A program made the position numbers and the translations under genes. The notes under the pieces were generated by a model. The model did not search any database. It was not told the DNA's origin and saw only the letters and a program-made list of their open reading frames with translations. A stretch of 12,826 nucleotides of DNA from Euperipatoides rowelli. Lineage: Eukaryota; Onychophora; Udeonychophora; Euonychophora; Peripatopsidae. The stretch is taken from NCBI GenBank assembly GCA_003024985.2, contig PXIH01S0017317.1; one strand, written 5' to 3'. Each line of letters begins with the position of its first letter. Positions within the stretch are counted from its first letter, which is position 1. Below, piece after piece: positions 1 to 7,167 of this stretch.

Positions 1-61
1 GGGCGGGCACCGGGTGTTAAGGCTGAAATCCGTGCAATTCCCGGATAATATGGCAACCCTA
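1..61. repeat. GC-rich repeat scrap at left edge, possibly a DNA transposon end
   Basis: The first 60 bases are clearly richer in G+C than the rest of the window and end with the phrase CCCGGATAATATGGCAACCC. Read on the other strand this is GGGTTGCCATATTATCCGGG. Phrases of the type AGGGTTGCCA...TCCGGG are, from general familiarity, common at the ends of interspersed repeats in animal genomes. There is no second terminus in the window, so neither the element type nor the boundary can be fixed. The base-composition contrast is seen directly; the transposon assignment is only an inference. Confidence 0.3.
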
Positions 62-691
62 AGCCTAAGAAATACATGAAGCATAAATAATTTATCTTTA
101 TAAATTCAATCTGGCTTATTCCATAATTGGGATATATTAGAACATAATTGAAATTTAACTACTATTATGATGCTATCTACAGTAGCCTATATGTTTATAT
201 TTTTATGTTTATATATTTTTTGTTTTTTAGCTAAAGGGCTTTATATATTACTTTGTCCTGCAATATAACATTCAACTATAATTGATGATATGTCGTCGTT
301 GAATAAAGGAATAATAATAATTTATAATTTTTCTGAACAACCCAGGGCTAGCCTCTCTATTGATCTGTCTCTTTAGTTACACATATTGCAACGAGAGGTC
401 TTCAGACCTACAGTATGTAGGCTACATAAGTGATGTGTGCATAAAATAGTTCCAATTTTTCTTAAGAGTTTTGGGCCATGTCCTCAAGCAATAAAAATGA
501 TCTCATTGTATTTCCAACCGTAGTTATGGGTTTTAGTGTCATTCAATTTAAATGAACTCCAAGTAATATGCACTTTTTTTATATTAATTTTATAAATCTC
601 CCATTGATTAGTGAATAGCATTCAGTTGGGATTATTTGGTTATTGTATTTTGTGTTGCTTAAATGTATTTCAAGTTGCTTTGAATTGTTTG
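62..691. other. AT-rich unassigned stretch without a gene
   Basis: No reading frame here has recognisable protein content. The phrase around 290-325, TTGAATAAAGGAATAATAA and following ATA units, resembles the short-repeat tail at the 3' end of CR1/L2-type LINEs, so the 150 bases before it could be an old LINE 3' end in plus orientation. This is weak evidence because no C-terminal coding remnant is visible upstream. A 16-nt motif at 409-424 recurs inverted at 868-883 and is listed separately. Confidence 0.4.
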
Positions 692-883
692 CAGGGATGG
701 GCAAAATATCAAAAAAAAGTTGCCTATGTGAAATACAATACAAAACCAAAAATGTATTTGAAATACAAAATACTTTGTATCTTCAGTCTTCTCGAAATAC
801 AAAATACTTTTTATACAACACCTAATGTCAAAAAAATATCAGTTTGTCAAACATTTTTTTTTTAGGTTAGCCTACATACTGTA
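409..883. repeat. Separated 16-nt inverted pair TACAGTATGTAGGCTA / TAGCCTACATACTGTA
   Basis: TACAGTATGTAGGCTA at 409-424 and its exact reverse complement TAGCCTACATACTGTA at 868-883 enclose about 440 bases that include the GGGATGGGC repeat. They could be terminal inverted repeats of a small non-autonomous element. They could equally be two instances of the TACAGTA/TAGGCTA words that are over-frequent throughout this window. No convincing target-site duplication is visible outside them. Confidence 0.35.
692..822 (+). repeat. Interspersed repeat of the CAGGGATGGGCAAAATA type (hAT-like non-autonomous element)
   Basis: The segment begins CAGGGATGGGCAAAATAT and continues with repeated GAAATACAAAATACTTT-type phrases (about 740-760, 764-776 and 795-810). 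This combination of a CAGGGATGGGC start with self-complementary AAATACAAAATAC / GTATTT units is familiar from short interspersed DNA transposon relics in many animals, usually attributed to hAT. The matching right terminus (GCCCATCCCTG) is absent, so the copy is truncated or decayed. The 60-84 residue reading frames crossing it are translations of repeat sequence. The family assignment comes from memory of the motif, not from a search. Confidence 0.6.
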
Positions 884-949
884 CTTAAAATGCTAAATCA
901 TCACTTTCAGATTTTTGTCTTTTCGAAGTAGTTTTCAAAATGACTAGAA

Positions 950-963
950 TTTTTTTTTTTTTT
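950..963 (-). repeat. A-tail at the 3' end of the minus-strand LINE
   Basis: Fourteen consecutive T on the plus strand read as an A tail immediately downstream of the element's 3' leader. Its position after the conserved hairpin supports the 3' boundary. It may be a simple homopolymer rather than a templated tail, since A/T runs are common here. Confidence 0.5.
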
Positions 964-986
964 ACTATATACTGTACAAATAGGCT

Positions 987-999
987 AGGGCATTGCCCT
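987..999 (-). other. 3'-leader hairpin AGGGC-ATT-GCCCT of the minus-strand LINE
   Basis: AGGGCATTGCCCT forms a five-base-pair stem with a three-base loop in otherwise AT-rich sequence. It lies about 25 bases before the A tail and about 70 bases after the last recognisable ORF2 codons. Short GGGC/GCCC stem-loops just before the 3' end are a known feature of CR1/L2-type LINEs, where the RT is thought to recognise the RNA 3' end. The stem is seen directly; the role is inferred from position. Confidence 0.5.
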
Positions 1000-1810
1000 G
1001 TTACAAATTGAAAATAAGACGGGTATAAACAAAAACAGAAGCTCTAATGTGGTACAATTTAGAAAACACTTAACAAAAGAAAATAATTAGAAGATTGCCA
1101 AATCTTGAAATCTTGTACTGGATGATAAAAATAAGTCCAGGGCTGATTTGAATCTGGAAAGATTTAGGCTTTTGAAAATTACATCTGGGAGACTGTTCCA
1201 ATACTAGTAACTTGAATCTATGGTCTCGAGATGTAACTCTATTGAAGAGAGTAAAAACATTAGAACCATTGTTATTTAATACTATTTCTTTAAACATGTA
1301 CCGGTATATTAGATCGTTTCTCGTCATACATTGATTTGGGGAAAATATTTTAATTATCTGATATCTTTCAGAATATTCCTTATAAAAAAGACCTGGGATA
1401 AGCTTGGTTAAATGCCTGTAACATATTTCGATTTTAACTAAACCCCCTTTATTACTGTAACCAATAGCATGATAACAACAATCAATATGTGGTTGTATAT
1501 AATATTTGTAAATTATGGAAAAGGAATCTATAGTTACTTAATATTCTTGATATAAGCAAATTTGGATTTCATTTTTTTTATAGTATGGTCTGCTTGAGCT
1601 GAAAAATTGAACTTGGGGTTGAAGATTACACTCGGATCTTTATGCAAGTCAACGTATTTGATGATAGAATTATTAATAAAGTATGAATTAATGGTAGGTC
1701 TTGTACCAAAAGACATGGCAGCAGTTTTTTTCACTTACAGATAACTTGTTAAAATGACACCACTGGTATAATTTATTAATATCCTCCTGTAAAATCATAT
1801 GATCATTGAT

Positions 1811-1815
1811 ATTTA
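1811..1815. repeat. Target-site duplication ATTTA, left copy
   Basis: ATTTA here matches ATTTA at 2305-2309 on the other side of the nested LINE fragment. If the insert 1816-2304 and one copy are dropped, the minus-strand RT reads straight through (ACA CAT ATT ATA AAT ATC AAT GAT) with no frame change. That strongly supports these as the duplication made on insertion, although five bases alone would be weak. Confidence 0.75.
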
Positions 1816-2304
1816 ACACTAGACTAGGTGTGACGGGAGGTCTGGGAGTTTCATCGAGGATGCTATCTGTAGCTTCCACAGCCTTTTTTCATCTAGGCCC
1901 CAAGCTATGGAACGATATTCCATCAGAAATTTGAAATATACGATCCTTAAACACTTTTAAAATAAAATTATTGCAATTCATCAGGTAAACACCTCGATAA
2001 AATTTTCTTATTGCATTTTTTCAAATTGTAGGCTAATTATTTGTTTTATATAGTGGAATTTTTTTATTAGCAGATTCTGTTGTTTTATTTTGTAATAATT
2101 GTCTAATCACTTTGTACATCATCGTCTATTATTTTTATTGCTTGTTTATAGTTTTTATTTACTTTTGTTTATTTTTTTTGTTTATTTGTAATATTAATGT
2201 AAATGTATTTTATTTGGACCCATTTTTTGTAATTTACTACAATGAATCTGGAAGAGCGACTTTCTTTTTAGATCGTTGAAGATTTGGCTAAATAAAATCA
2301 ATCA
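1816..2304 (+). mobile_element. Nested 5'-truncated LINE 3' end inserted in the RT of the older LINE
   Basis: This 489-base segment carries the last codons of a LINE ORF2 and its 3' leader in plus orientation. The C-terminal phrase FFHLGPKLWNDIPSEI is typical of the end of CR1/L2-group ORF2 proteins. It is followed by an AT-rich leader and the ending GGCTAAATAAAATCAATCA, a short AATC-type tail. Five-prime truncation and a short tandem tail are the usual products of target-primed reverse transcription. The host LINE runs antiparallel on both sides, and ATTTA flanks both ends. This insertion must be younger than its host element. Confidence 0.8.
1818..1982 (+). pseudogene. C-terminal remnant of LINE ORF2 (nested copy)
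   Basis: The frame gives a short C-terminal remnant containing the phrases SVASTAFFHLGPKLWNDIPSEI-like residues (1873-1935), then a TGA at 1934-1936 where an Arg or Trp would be expected, then RSLNTFKIKLLQFI before the final stop TAA at about 1984. The LGPKLWNDIPSEI...FK..L signature marks the carboxyl end of many CR1/L2/Jockey-group proteins. The rest of the protein was never copied because of 5' truncation. Confidence 0.65.
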
Positions 2305-2309
2305 ATTTA
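2305..2309. repeat. Target-site duplication ATTTA, right copy
   Basis: This is the partner of 1811-1815. It sits directly after the AATCAATCA tail of the nested LINE and directly before host RT sequence whose codons continue those on the far side. Confidence 0.75.
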
Positions 2310-4239
2310 TAATATGTGTAAATATTTTCAAATCATCGGCGTACTAAAGATCCTTTGAACTAAATATTTGAGAAAGGTCTGCTAAGAAAATATTGAAAAA
2401 CATGGATGGCAGGACTGCTCCTTTAGGCAGACCTGTATTATTAGGATAGTAATTTGACGCATAGTTACCTAATTTTACTTTTAAATGCCTTGCTAGGAAG
2501 TAGTTAATTAACCAATTAACTACAAATGAATCAAGATTTAGAGAAATGAGCTGCTTTATTAATATTTCAGGTGAAATAGAGTCAAAGGCGGCTGAAATAT
2601 CAAAGAATATGACATCTGTTTGAACTGAGCACTCAAATCCCAGTGAGATGAACTCTAAGTACAGCAATATTGGAAGAGGTTGATCTGCCTGGGCGAAATC
2701 CATGTTGACTGACTGACAAAATGTTTTCTCTATTGATTTGAATACTAATTCTTTTGAGAATTATTTTTTTTCCACAATTTTACCAACCGAAGAGGAAATA
2801 GTTATTGGCCTGTATGAATGTATATTAGACCAGTTTCCCTTTTTATAAATGGGTGTGATAACTCCTTTCTTCCATTCAGTAGGTAAAACTCCGATTTTAA
2901 TGAGATGTTAAAAATGATTGTCAAAAGTTTAACAAAGAATGGAGCACATCTTTTAATGATAAAATTGGAGATCAAATCGTCTGCTGAAGTTAGTGAGTCT
3001 TTACATTCAACAATTGCATGAAAAACTTCCGATTCATTTATGGGCTTAAAGTTTGAAACGTTACCCATATTCAAAATAGTATAATTAACGGTGTTGAATC
3101 TGAAATAATACATCATGAAAGCTTCACAAATGTTCACTTGACCTGTTAAAAGCTTGTCATTATGAATTATTTGATTATGATTTTTGAGTTCTTTTTTTTA
3201 GGATAGTGAAAATTTAATTATTTCTTGTACATTTATTAATAAGGTTTAGCTCGTGATTTTTTTTTTTTTTGCTTCTGAGATATTGGAGACAAAATTACGC
3301 TGTTTTTTTATATTCTTCGTAATTATGACTTGTTTTGTTGATCTATATTTTGAATCTTTTATTTTTATGTTTTATCTTCTGTAGAATGATGTTATTCATC
3401 CATTTTGGCCTGATTAATTTATTGTCATGAGAAGTATTTTTAGGTGTGTTATTGATAATAATTTGTTGTATGAATTTATTGAAGACTATAATTATTTTCG
3501 AATAGATCATCACTTGAAAATAAATTAACTACTGGAAAACCATTAAGTTCCAGATTAATAATAGAAAAGTTTGCCTTTTTTGAAATTATAACCATTTGAA
3601 TTGTGGCTATTGTATTGTAGCGCTAAAATCATTTCAATTCTTATGACATGATCACTTTTCCCCGCGGGTGGATCATAAAAAAACATTATCAGTGATATCC
3701 ATATCACTACAGAACATTAAATCAATGGTGGAAGAGCTATTTCCTCTGAATCTGTTTAGTTCTTGAATTACCTGAAACAACAAATTCTTTTGAGTTAAAT
3801 AACTTAGAACCAAAAGAATTAGGTGGATGATTACAAATGCCTAACTTCCAATTAATGTTGGGTACATTAAAATGCCCATTAATGATTAACTGATTAAAGT
3901 TTAAAGCTCTAAATATAGAGCTTTTTTCTAATAAGCTTAAAAGTCTGATATTGTCATCCATACTGGACGAAGCCGATCTATAATTACCGCAAATAAATAT
4001 TTCTTATTATTAAGTATTAAAGAGAACAAAAGGATTCGGTGCTATCAGCATTTAAATCTGTTAACGGTTCACAAAATAAATCTGAATTAAAAAATATTAA
4101 TAATCCACCACCTGTCTGTCCTTTCTAAAAAAATAAAATCCTGCCATTTGAATGCTTTCATCTAGATATGACTTGTTTAACCAGGTCTCAACTAAAAAAT
4201 ATCAGGTCTAATTTATCGTCTAAAATATGTGTTAACTCA

Positions 4240-5019
4240 TTTAATCTTTAAAAAACTATTAGAAAGGTCGAAGGCATAAGAAATTAAGTCTACTATTTTG
4301 GCTTTTGGTACAATTGTACTTGAAATTGAATAAAAGTCACTTAATAACAGCTTGATAGATGAACATAGTCCTCTACCAAAATCGTCTGCTATTATAAGCA
4401 TTCTTGGTTTTGAAATATTAATATGATTAGAATTAATATTATCACTAGTATTGATGGTTGAATGAACTTGAGACTGAAATTGATTTAATGGCATAGATGA
4501 ATGAGTAATTTTTCCGTGTTGTAAGTTTGATATATTATTATAATTAAAGTCGTAACTCTTAGCTTTTAAAGATCCTATAATGACTTAGAACTGCCTTTTC
4601 AAGTAAGTTTAAAATGGCTTTGTTTACATTTTCTAATTCTGAGGATTTAGATGAAACGTTAAAATTAAGGTTATTACATTTTCTTTCAATCTCATTGAAA
4701 CAATTAGTATTTAAAGTAATGTTATTGTTGAGAGTGTCTACTTTAGATAGAAGACTATTATTGAATTTCTTTGATTTGGAAGGTGATGAAGAGTTTGAAG
4801 AACATGTTGATTTGGCAGAATTATTTTTACCTGAAAGATTAAAACAATTATGCAAAGCCACAGATTATTTTTGATATTGGAGATCACATAGTATTATCTC
4901 ACAGGTAGATCTGCACATCCTATATGGTACTATTTTTCACATGTTCCATCACAAAGGATAGCTTTGTCAGAATCTTTTACCAAGGCCTTACATGTAATAC
5001 ATATGTGATTGGTATCCAT
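4240..5019 (-). pseudogene. Broken ORF1 of CR1-group LINE: PHD finger, coiled coil, SGNH/esterase-like start
   Basis: The ATG is at 5017-5019. Residues 7-59 form a C4HC3 PHD finger: C7-x2-C10-x12-C23-x3-C27-x4-H32-x2-C35-x20-C56-x2-C59. The Trp expected before YH is a TAG (4930-4932), a second stop TAA lies at 4894-4896, and a one-base deletion near 4851 is needed to read the last pair as WLCHNC. A Ser/Asn/Lys-rich stretch and a likely coiled coil follow (4559-4800; VDTLNNNITLN...EIERKCNNL). After another frame change comes KPRMLIIADDFGRGL (about 4360-4407), which resembles the first strand and block I of the SGNH/esterase-like domains found in some CR1-group ORF1 proteins. ADD replaces the usual GDS. 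Only about 60 residues of that domain remain before ORF2 sequence begins, so its later catalytic blocks are lost. The family role is RNA binding and chaperoning in the retrotransposition particle. Confidence 0.8.
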
Positions 5020-5560
5020 TTTGAAATTATAGACAAACGTAATAAGATTAGATATAACGGCCCAAAGGTAAAAATGACGAAATTAACAAATTAGATTGAG
5101 AGACACGCTCTTGTAAAATAGGTTAAGATAAATTTATGTTAGCTATATAACGTTGAACCTGTGGTTATAATAATAACCTGATCTAAATAATGCACTATAT
5201 CCAATCAAATCTAAAAAGGTTATAAATCACTTACGTAGATAATGTTCATTTTACAATTGCAGTTATTAGAATGGAGCTCAGGAAAACGGGATTTAATGGT
5301 AGTATAGTAAGATTGAATTCTAGGCTCACAATCACCTATAAATGACTAATCTACGGTAATACTTTGAATCGATAAAAATCTGACTAAAGAACTGGATCAT
5401 CTGCAGTTAAGATCTATAATACAAAATCCGTGATTATCCGAGAAGTCAAGATATATGAGCGAATAAATATACATGGGCTGCTTAATAAAATAATTAGCTT
5501 AAAAACTAAACCAACATTGAACTTTTAAAAGATCGACCATTACGGTCGACGCCTGCACAC
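5020..5560 (-). promoter_or_regulatory. Putative 5' leader of the minus-strand LINE
   Basis: This non-coding stretch lies directly upstream of the ORF1 ATG. LINEs of this type normally carry an internal promoter in the 5' leader, but no specific promoter element can be pointed to here. Two local foldbacks are visible: GGTTAT-AATA-ATAACC at 5163-5178 and TCGACC-ATTAC-GGTCGA at 5533-5549. The latter, together with GCGTCGACC and GTGTGCAGG on the minus strand, is GC-rich against its surroundings and is where I place the approximate 5' end. Confidence 0.4.
5533..5549. other. Hairpin TCGACC-ATTAC-GGTCGA
   Basis: A perfect six-base-pair stem with a five-base loop, containing two CpG pairs in each arm region, lies in very AT-rich surroundings. 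Its position at the presumed start of the minus-strand LINE suggests a structured 5' leader. This is an inference from position only. Confidence 0.4.
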
Positions 5561-5646
5561 TCTTTATGAAAACTTTTATATTTACTTGCCAACTTCAACT
5601 TTTATAAACCTGAATTTTCAGTTAAATTAATTTTTAAAAGTTCATT

Positions 5647-5681
5647 ATTACACTTGCCCCTTTTTAGGGAGTAAGTGTAAT
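5647..5681. other. Long hairpin ATTACACTT...AAGTGTAAT between the two divergent LINEs
   Basis: ATTACACTT (5647-5655) pairs perfectly with AAGTGTAAT (5673-5681). Inside it CCCT (5658-5661) pairs with AGGG (5666-5669) around a TTTT loop. A further direct copy AAGTGTAAT occurs at 5699-5707. The structure is clear in the sequence, but what element it belongs to is unknown. It lies outside the recognisable parts of both flanking LINEs. Confidence 0.5.
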
Positions 5682-5984
5682 CCCAGGAAAGATACGATAA
5701 GTGTAATGTTAATTAAAATTTATTTGGCAACACATGATTCATCATAGGGCAAATTGTGCTAGCATACAATGTTGAGGCTGAGATATATTTGTTCAAATAG
5801 AATAGTTAGCAAGGTTATTACCAACCCTTAGTTTCCTAAATACAGTACAAAGTATTTCTAAATGTAATATAAAGTATTTCTTTAAAAAAAAAATTACAGC
5901 CAGTAGCTGTTATTTTAAGGCTAGGACTCGATCAGCAAAGTAGAATAAAAAATAAAAATTTAACTGAGAAACAAGAAAACATAA
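5682..5984. other. Unassigned spacer between head-to-head LINEs
   Basis: No coding content or known RNA gene is visible. The only recognisable part is a GTATTT/AAATAC-rich stretch at 5837-5882, listed as a separate repeat. The right part (about 5940-5984) is A-rich and may be flanking DNA at the insertion site of the plus-strand LINE. Confidence 0.4.
5837..5882 (-). repeat. Possible second relic of the GGGATGGGC/AAATACAAAATAC repeat
   Basis: Read on the minus strand, GAAATACTTTATATTACATT and then GAAATACTTTGTACTGTATTT resemble the GAAATACAAAATACTTT units at 740-810. There is no GGGATGGGC terminus, so this is only the internal part of such a repeat, or convergent AT-rich sequence. Confidence 0.35.
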
Positions 5985-6095
5985 CTGGCGGAGCAAGCGC
6001 AGTCAAGCTGACTGAGACATTCAAGGAAAAGTAAGCTTTTAGAATATTTAATAATAATGAAGAGCTATTTAAATTGTTTTTAACAATAAAAGTAA

Positions 6096-7070
6096 ATGGC
6101 TACCAAATTTTCCAAGTTTCAATAATTGGTTTTTAAAACCATAAATTCAATTTTTAATCACAGAAAAATCTGTTTCCCTAATCATAAAGACCGCTGCATT
6201 AGGGGATCTACACACTGTGGTATGTGGAGCGGTAGACAAGAAGGTAAGACTAGTGGTTTTGAGAGCAATATAAAGGAATTCTTACTTCTCAAAAGAAAAT
6301 TATTTTTATACATCCGATTTGACAATCGAAATGATCCTATCAAACTTAAAAAACTTAATATTCATATCAACGGCAATAGTGTAATTTACCCCGACCACTA
6401 TACTGAATCAACACAATAATGATTCCATAATTATTAAAATAACAGAGATACCATTAAAGTTTGAAAAAGAGGTATTGAAGAACTATCTGAATAATTTTGG
6501 AGAAATAATTTTATCAAACGTATAAAATATGTCAAAGAGGGAACTAGCTGCTTATCACCCACTACTATAATCTTCAAAAAAAATAAAGATGTTGACTTGT
6601 TAATGATCCCTTACTATATTGTTTTCCATTCCAATAATTATGCATGGATCTTTATTGAAAATCACAATACATGTTGCTATAAATGCAAAATCAGAGGCCA
6701 CGTGATGAAAGAATGTGCGGCGAAATGGTGTCATTTGTGCAATATCTACTTCGTTGACTATCATAGTTGTGTCGCTAATAAAAGTGATTTTAAAACTCCA
6801 TTTATAGACTTATTAAATTTTTACACGGAAAATAATATTAAAAGTGAACACATTTATCACATAAATACTGATAAGAAAATTGATAATGTGCTGACCACTA
6901 CAGGTACAGCTGACAATCATAAAAAAAAAACTCCAATAATGCAAGATCCAATTGTCATAAATCCTAATAAAAGAGATTTTGCTAAGGTTTCATTCTCATC
7001 ACCTAAAAAAGACGGCCTTAAACATATTAAACCAATGAATACGGTATCAAATCAAGCCAAGATAAAATGA
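6096..7070 (+). pseudogene. Broken ORF1 of Tx1/L1-group LINE with CCHC zinc knuckle
   Basis: An ATG at 6096-6098 opens MATKFSKFQ, followed by an in-frame TAA (6123-6125). The same frame continues to the stop near 6417. A middle segment around 6420-6520 (IIIKITEIPLKFEKEVLKNY) fits the RRM-like domain that precedes zinc knuckles in these ORF1 proteins. It is joined to the next part by a frame change. From 6597 a clear frame runs to the TGA at 7068-7070. It holds C-x2-C-x4-H-x4-C (6675-6716; CYKCKIRGHVMKEC) and then a looser C-x2-C-x7-H-x-C (6729-6770), followed by a Lys-rich tail. CCHC knuckles bind single-stranded nucleic acid. This protein would coat element RNA in the cytoplasm and nucleus. 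Confidence 0.75.
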
Positions 7071-7167
7071 TCAGGAAAATTGATTTCATAAATGGTCAAG
7101 TCAAGATAACTGATTTAAATCAAACAAAAAATTGATTGCCTGCCTGGAGAATATTTGAGCTCTAATT

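Larger units (their letters stand above)
1070..4255 (-). pseudogene. Broken ORF2 of CR1-group LINE: EEP endonuclease, reverse transcriptase, C-terminal region
   Basis: ORF2 supplies the DNA-nicking and reverse-transcribing enzyme of the element. In minus-strand order, about 4255-3640 is the endonuclease, with the ETWLNK motif near 4160, GDFN changed to GHFN (codon 3872-3874), STIDLMF and SDH. About 3500-3140 is the linker, with the phrases RPKWMN and NYEEYKK. The RT then runs from about 3137, with WKKGVITPIYKKG, YRPITISSSVGKIVEK, QHGFRPGRS, FFDISAAFD (catalytic Asp), GLPKG and YADD (2332-2343). After the nested insert come LQEDINKLYQWC, NPKFNFS, IYKYYIQPHI and the phrase RNDLIYRYMFKE. The reading frame changes repeatedly, and a TAG (2344-2346) lies in frame immediately before YADD. 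The start codon is missing, and the first visible residues fuse with ORF1 sequence. The copy is clearly dead. Confidence 0.88.
950..5560 (-). mobile_element. Nearly full-length decayed CR1-group LINE (PHD/esterase ORF1 plus EN-RT ORF2)
   Basis: Read on the minus strand this is one LINE in canonical order: 5' leader, ORF1 with PHD finger and SGNH/esterase-like start, ORF2 with EEP endonuclease, linker, RT and C-terminal region, 3' leader with a GGGC-ATT-GCCC hairpin, and an A tail (T run 950-963 on the plus strand). The order and motifs are those of the CR1 group of non-LTR retrotransposons, some of whose ORF1 proteins carry PHD and esterase domains. The copy has many stops and frameshifts, an apparent deletion across the ORF1/ORF2 junction near 4250, and a nested insertion at 1816-2304. 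The 3' end is well placed. The 5' limit is a guess, set at the GC-rich hairpin near 5533-5549. Confidence 0.85.

Noticed and set aside
611-865. Two overlapping plus-strand ORFs of 84 and 60 codons
   Set aside because: They are translations of the GGGATGGGC/AAATACAAAATAC repeat and flanking AT-rich DNA, with repetitive Lys/Tyr/Thr content and no domain.
409-883. A MITE defined by the 16-nt inverted pair
   Set aside because: No target-site duplication flanks the pair, and the same words recur singly elsewhere in the window, so calling it a transposon is not supported. It was kept only as a repeat observation.
4614-4874. Plus-strand ORF of 86 codons
   Set aside because: It is antisense to the ORF1 coiled-coil and PHD region of the minus-strand LINE. 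The minus strand carries the recognisable cysteine-histidine pattern.
5960-6030. Target-site duplication for the Tx1/L1-group element
   Set aside because: Comparison of DNA before about 5985 with ACTGCAACAATCAG after the (AT)n tail shows no convincing match, so no duplication is claimed.
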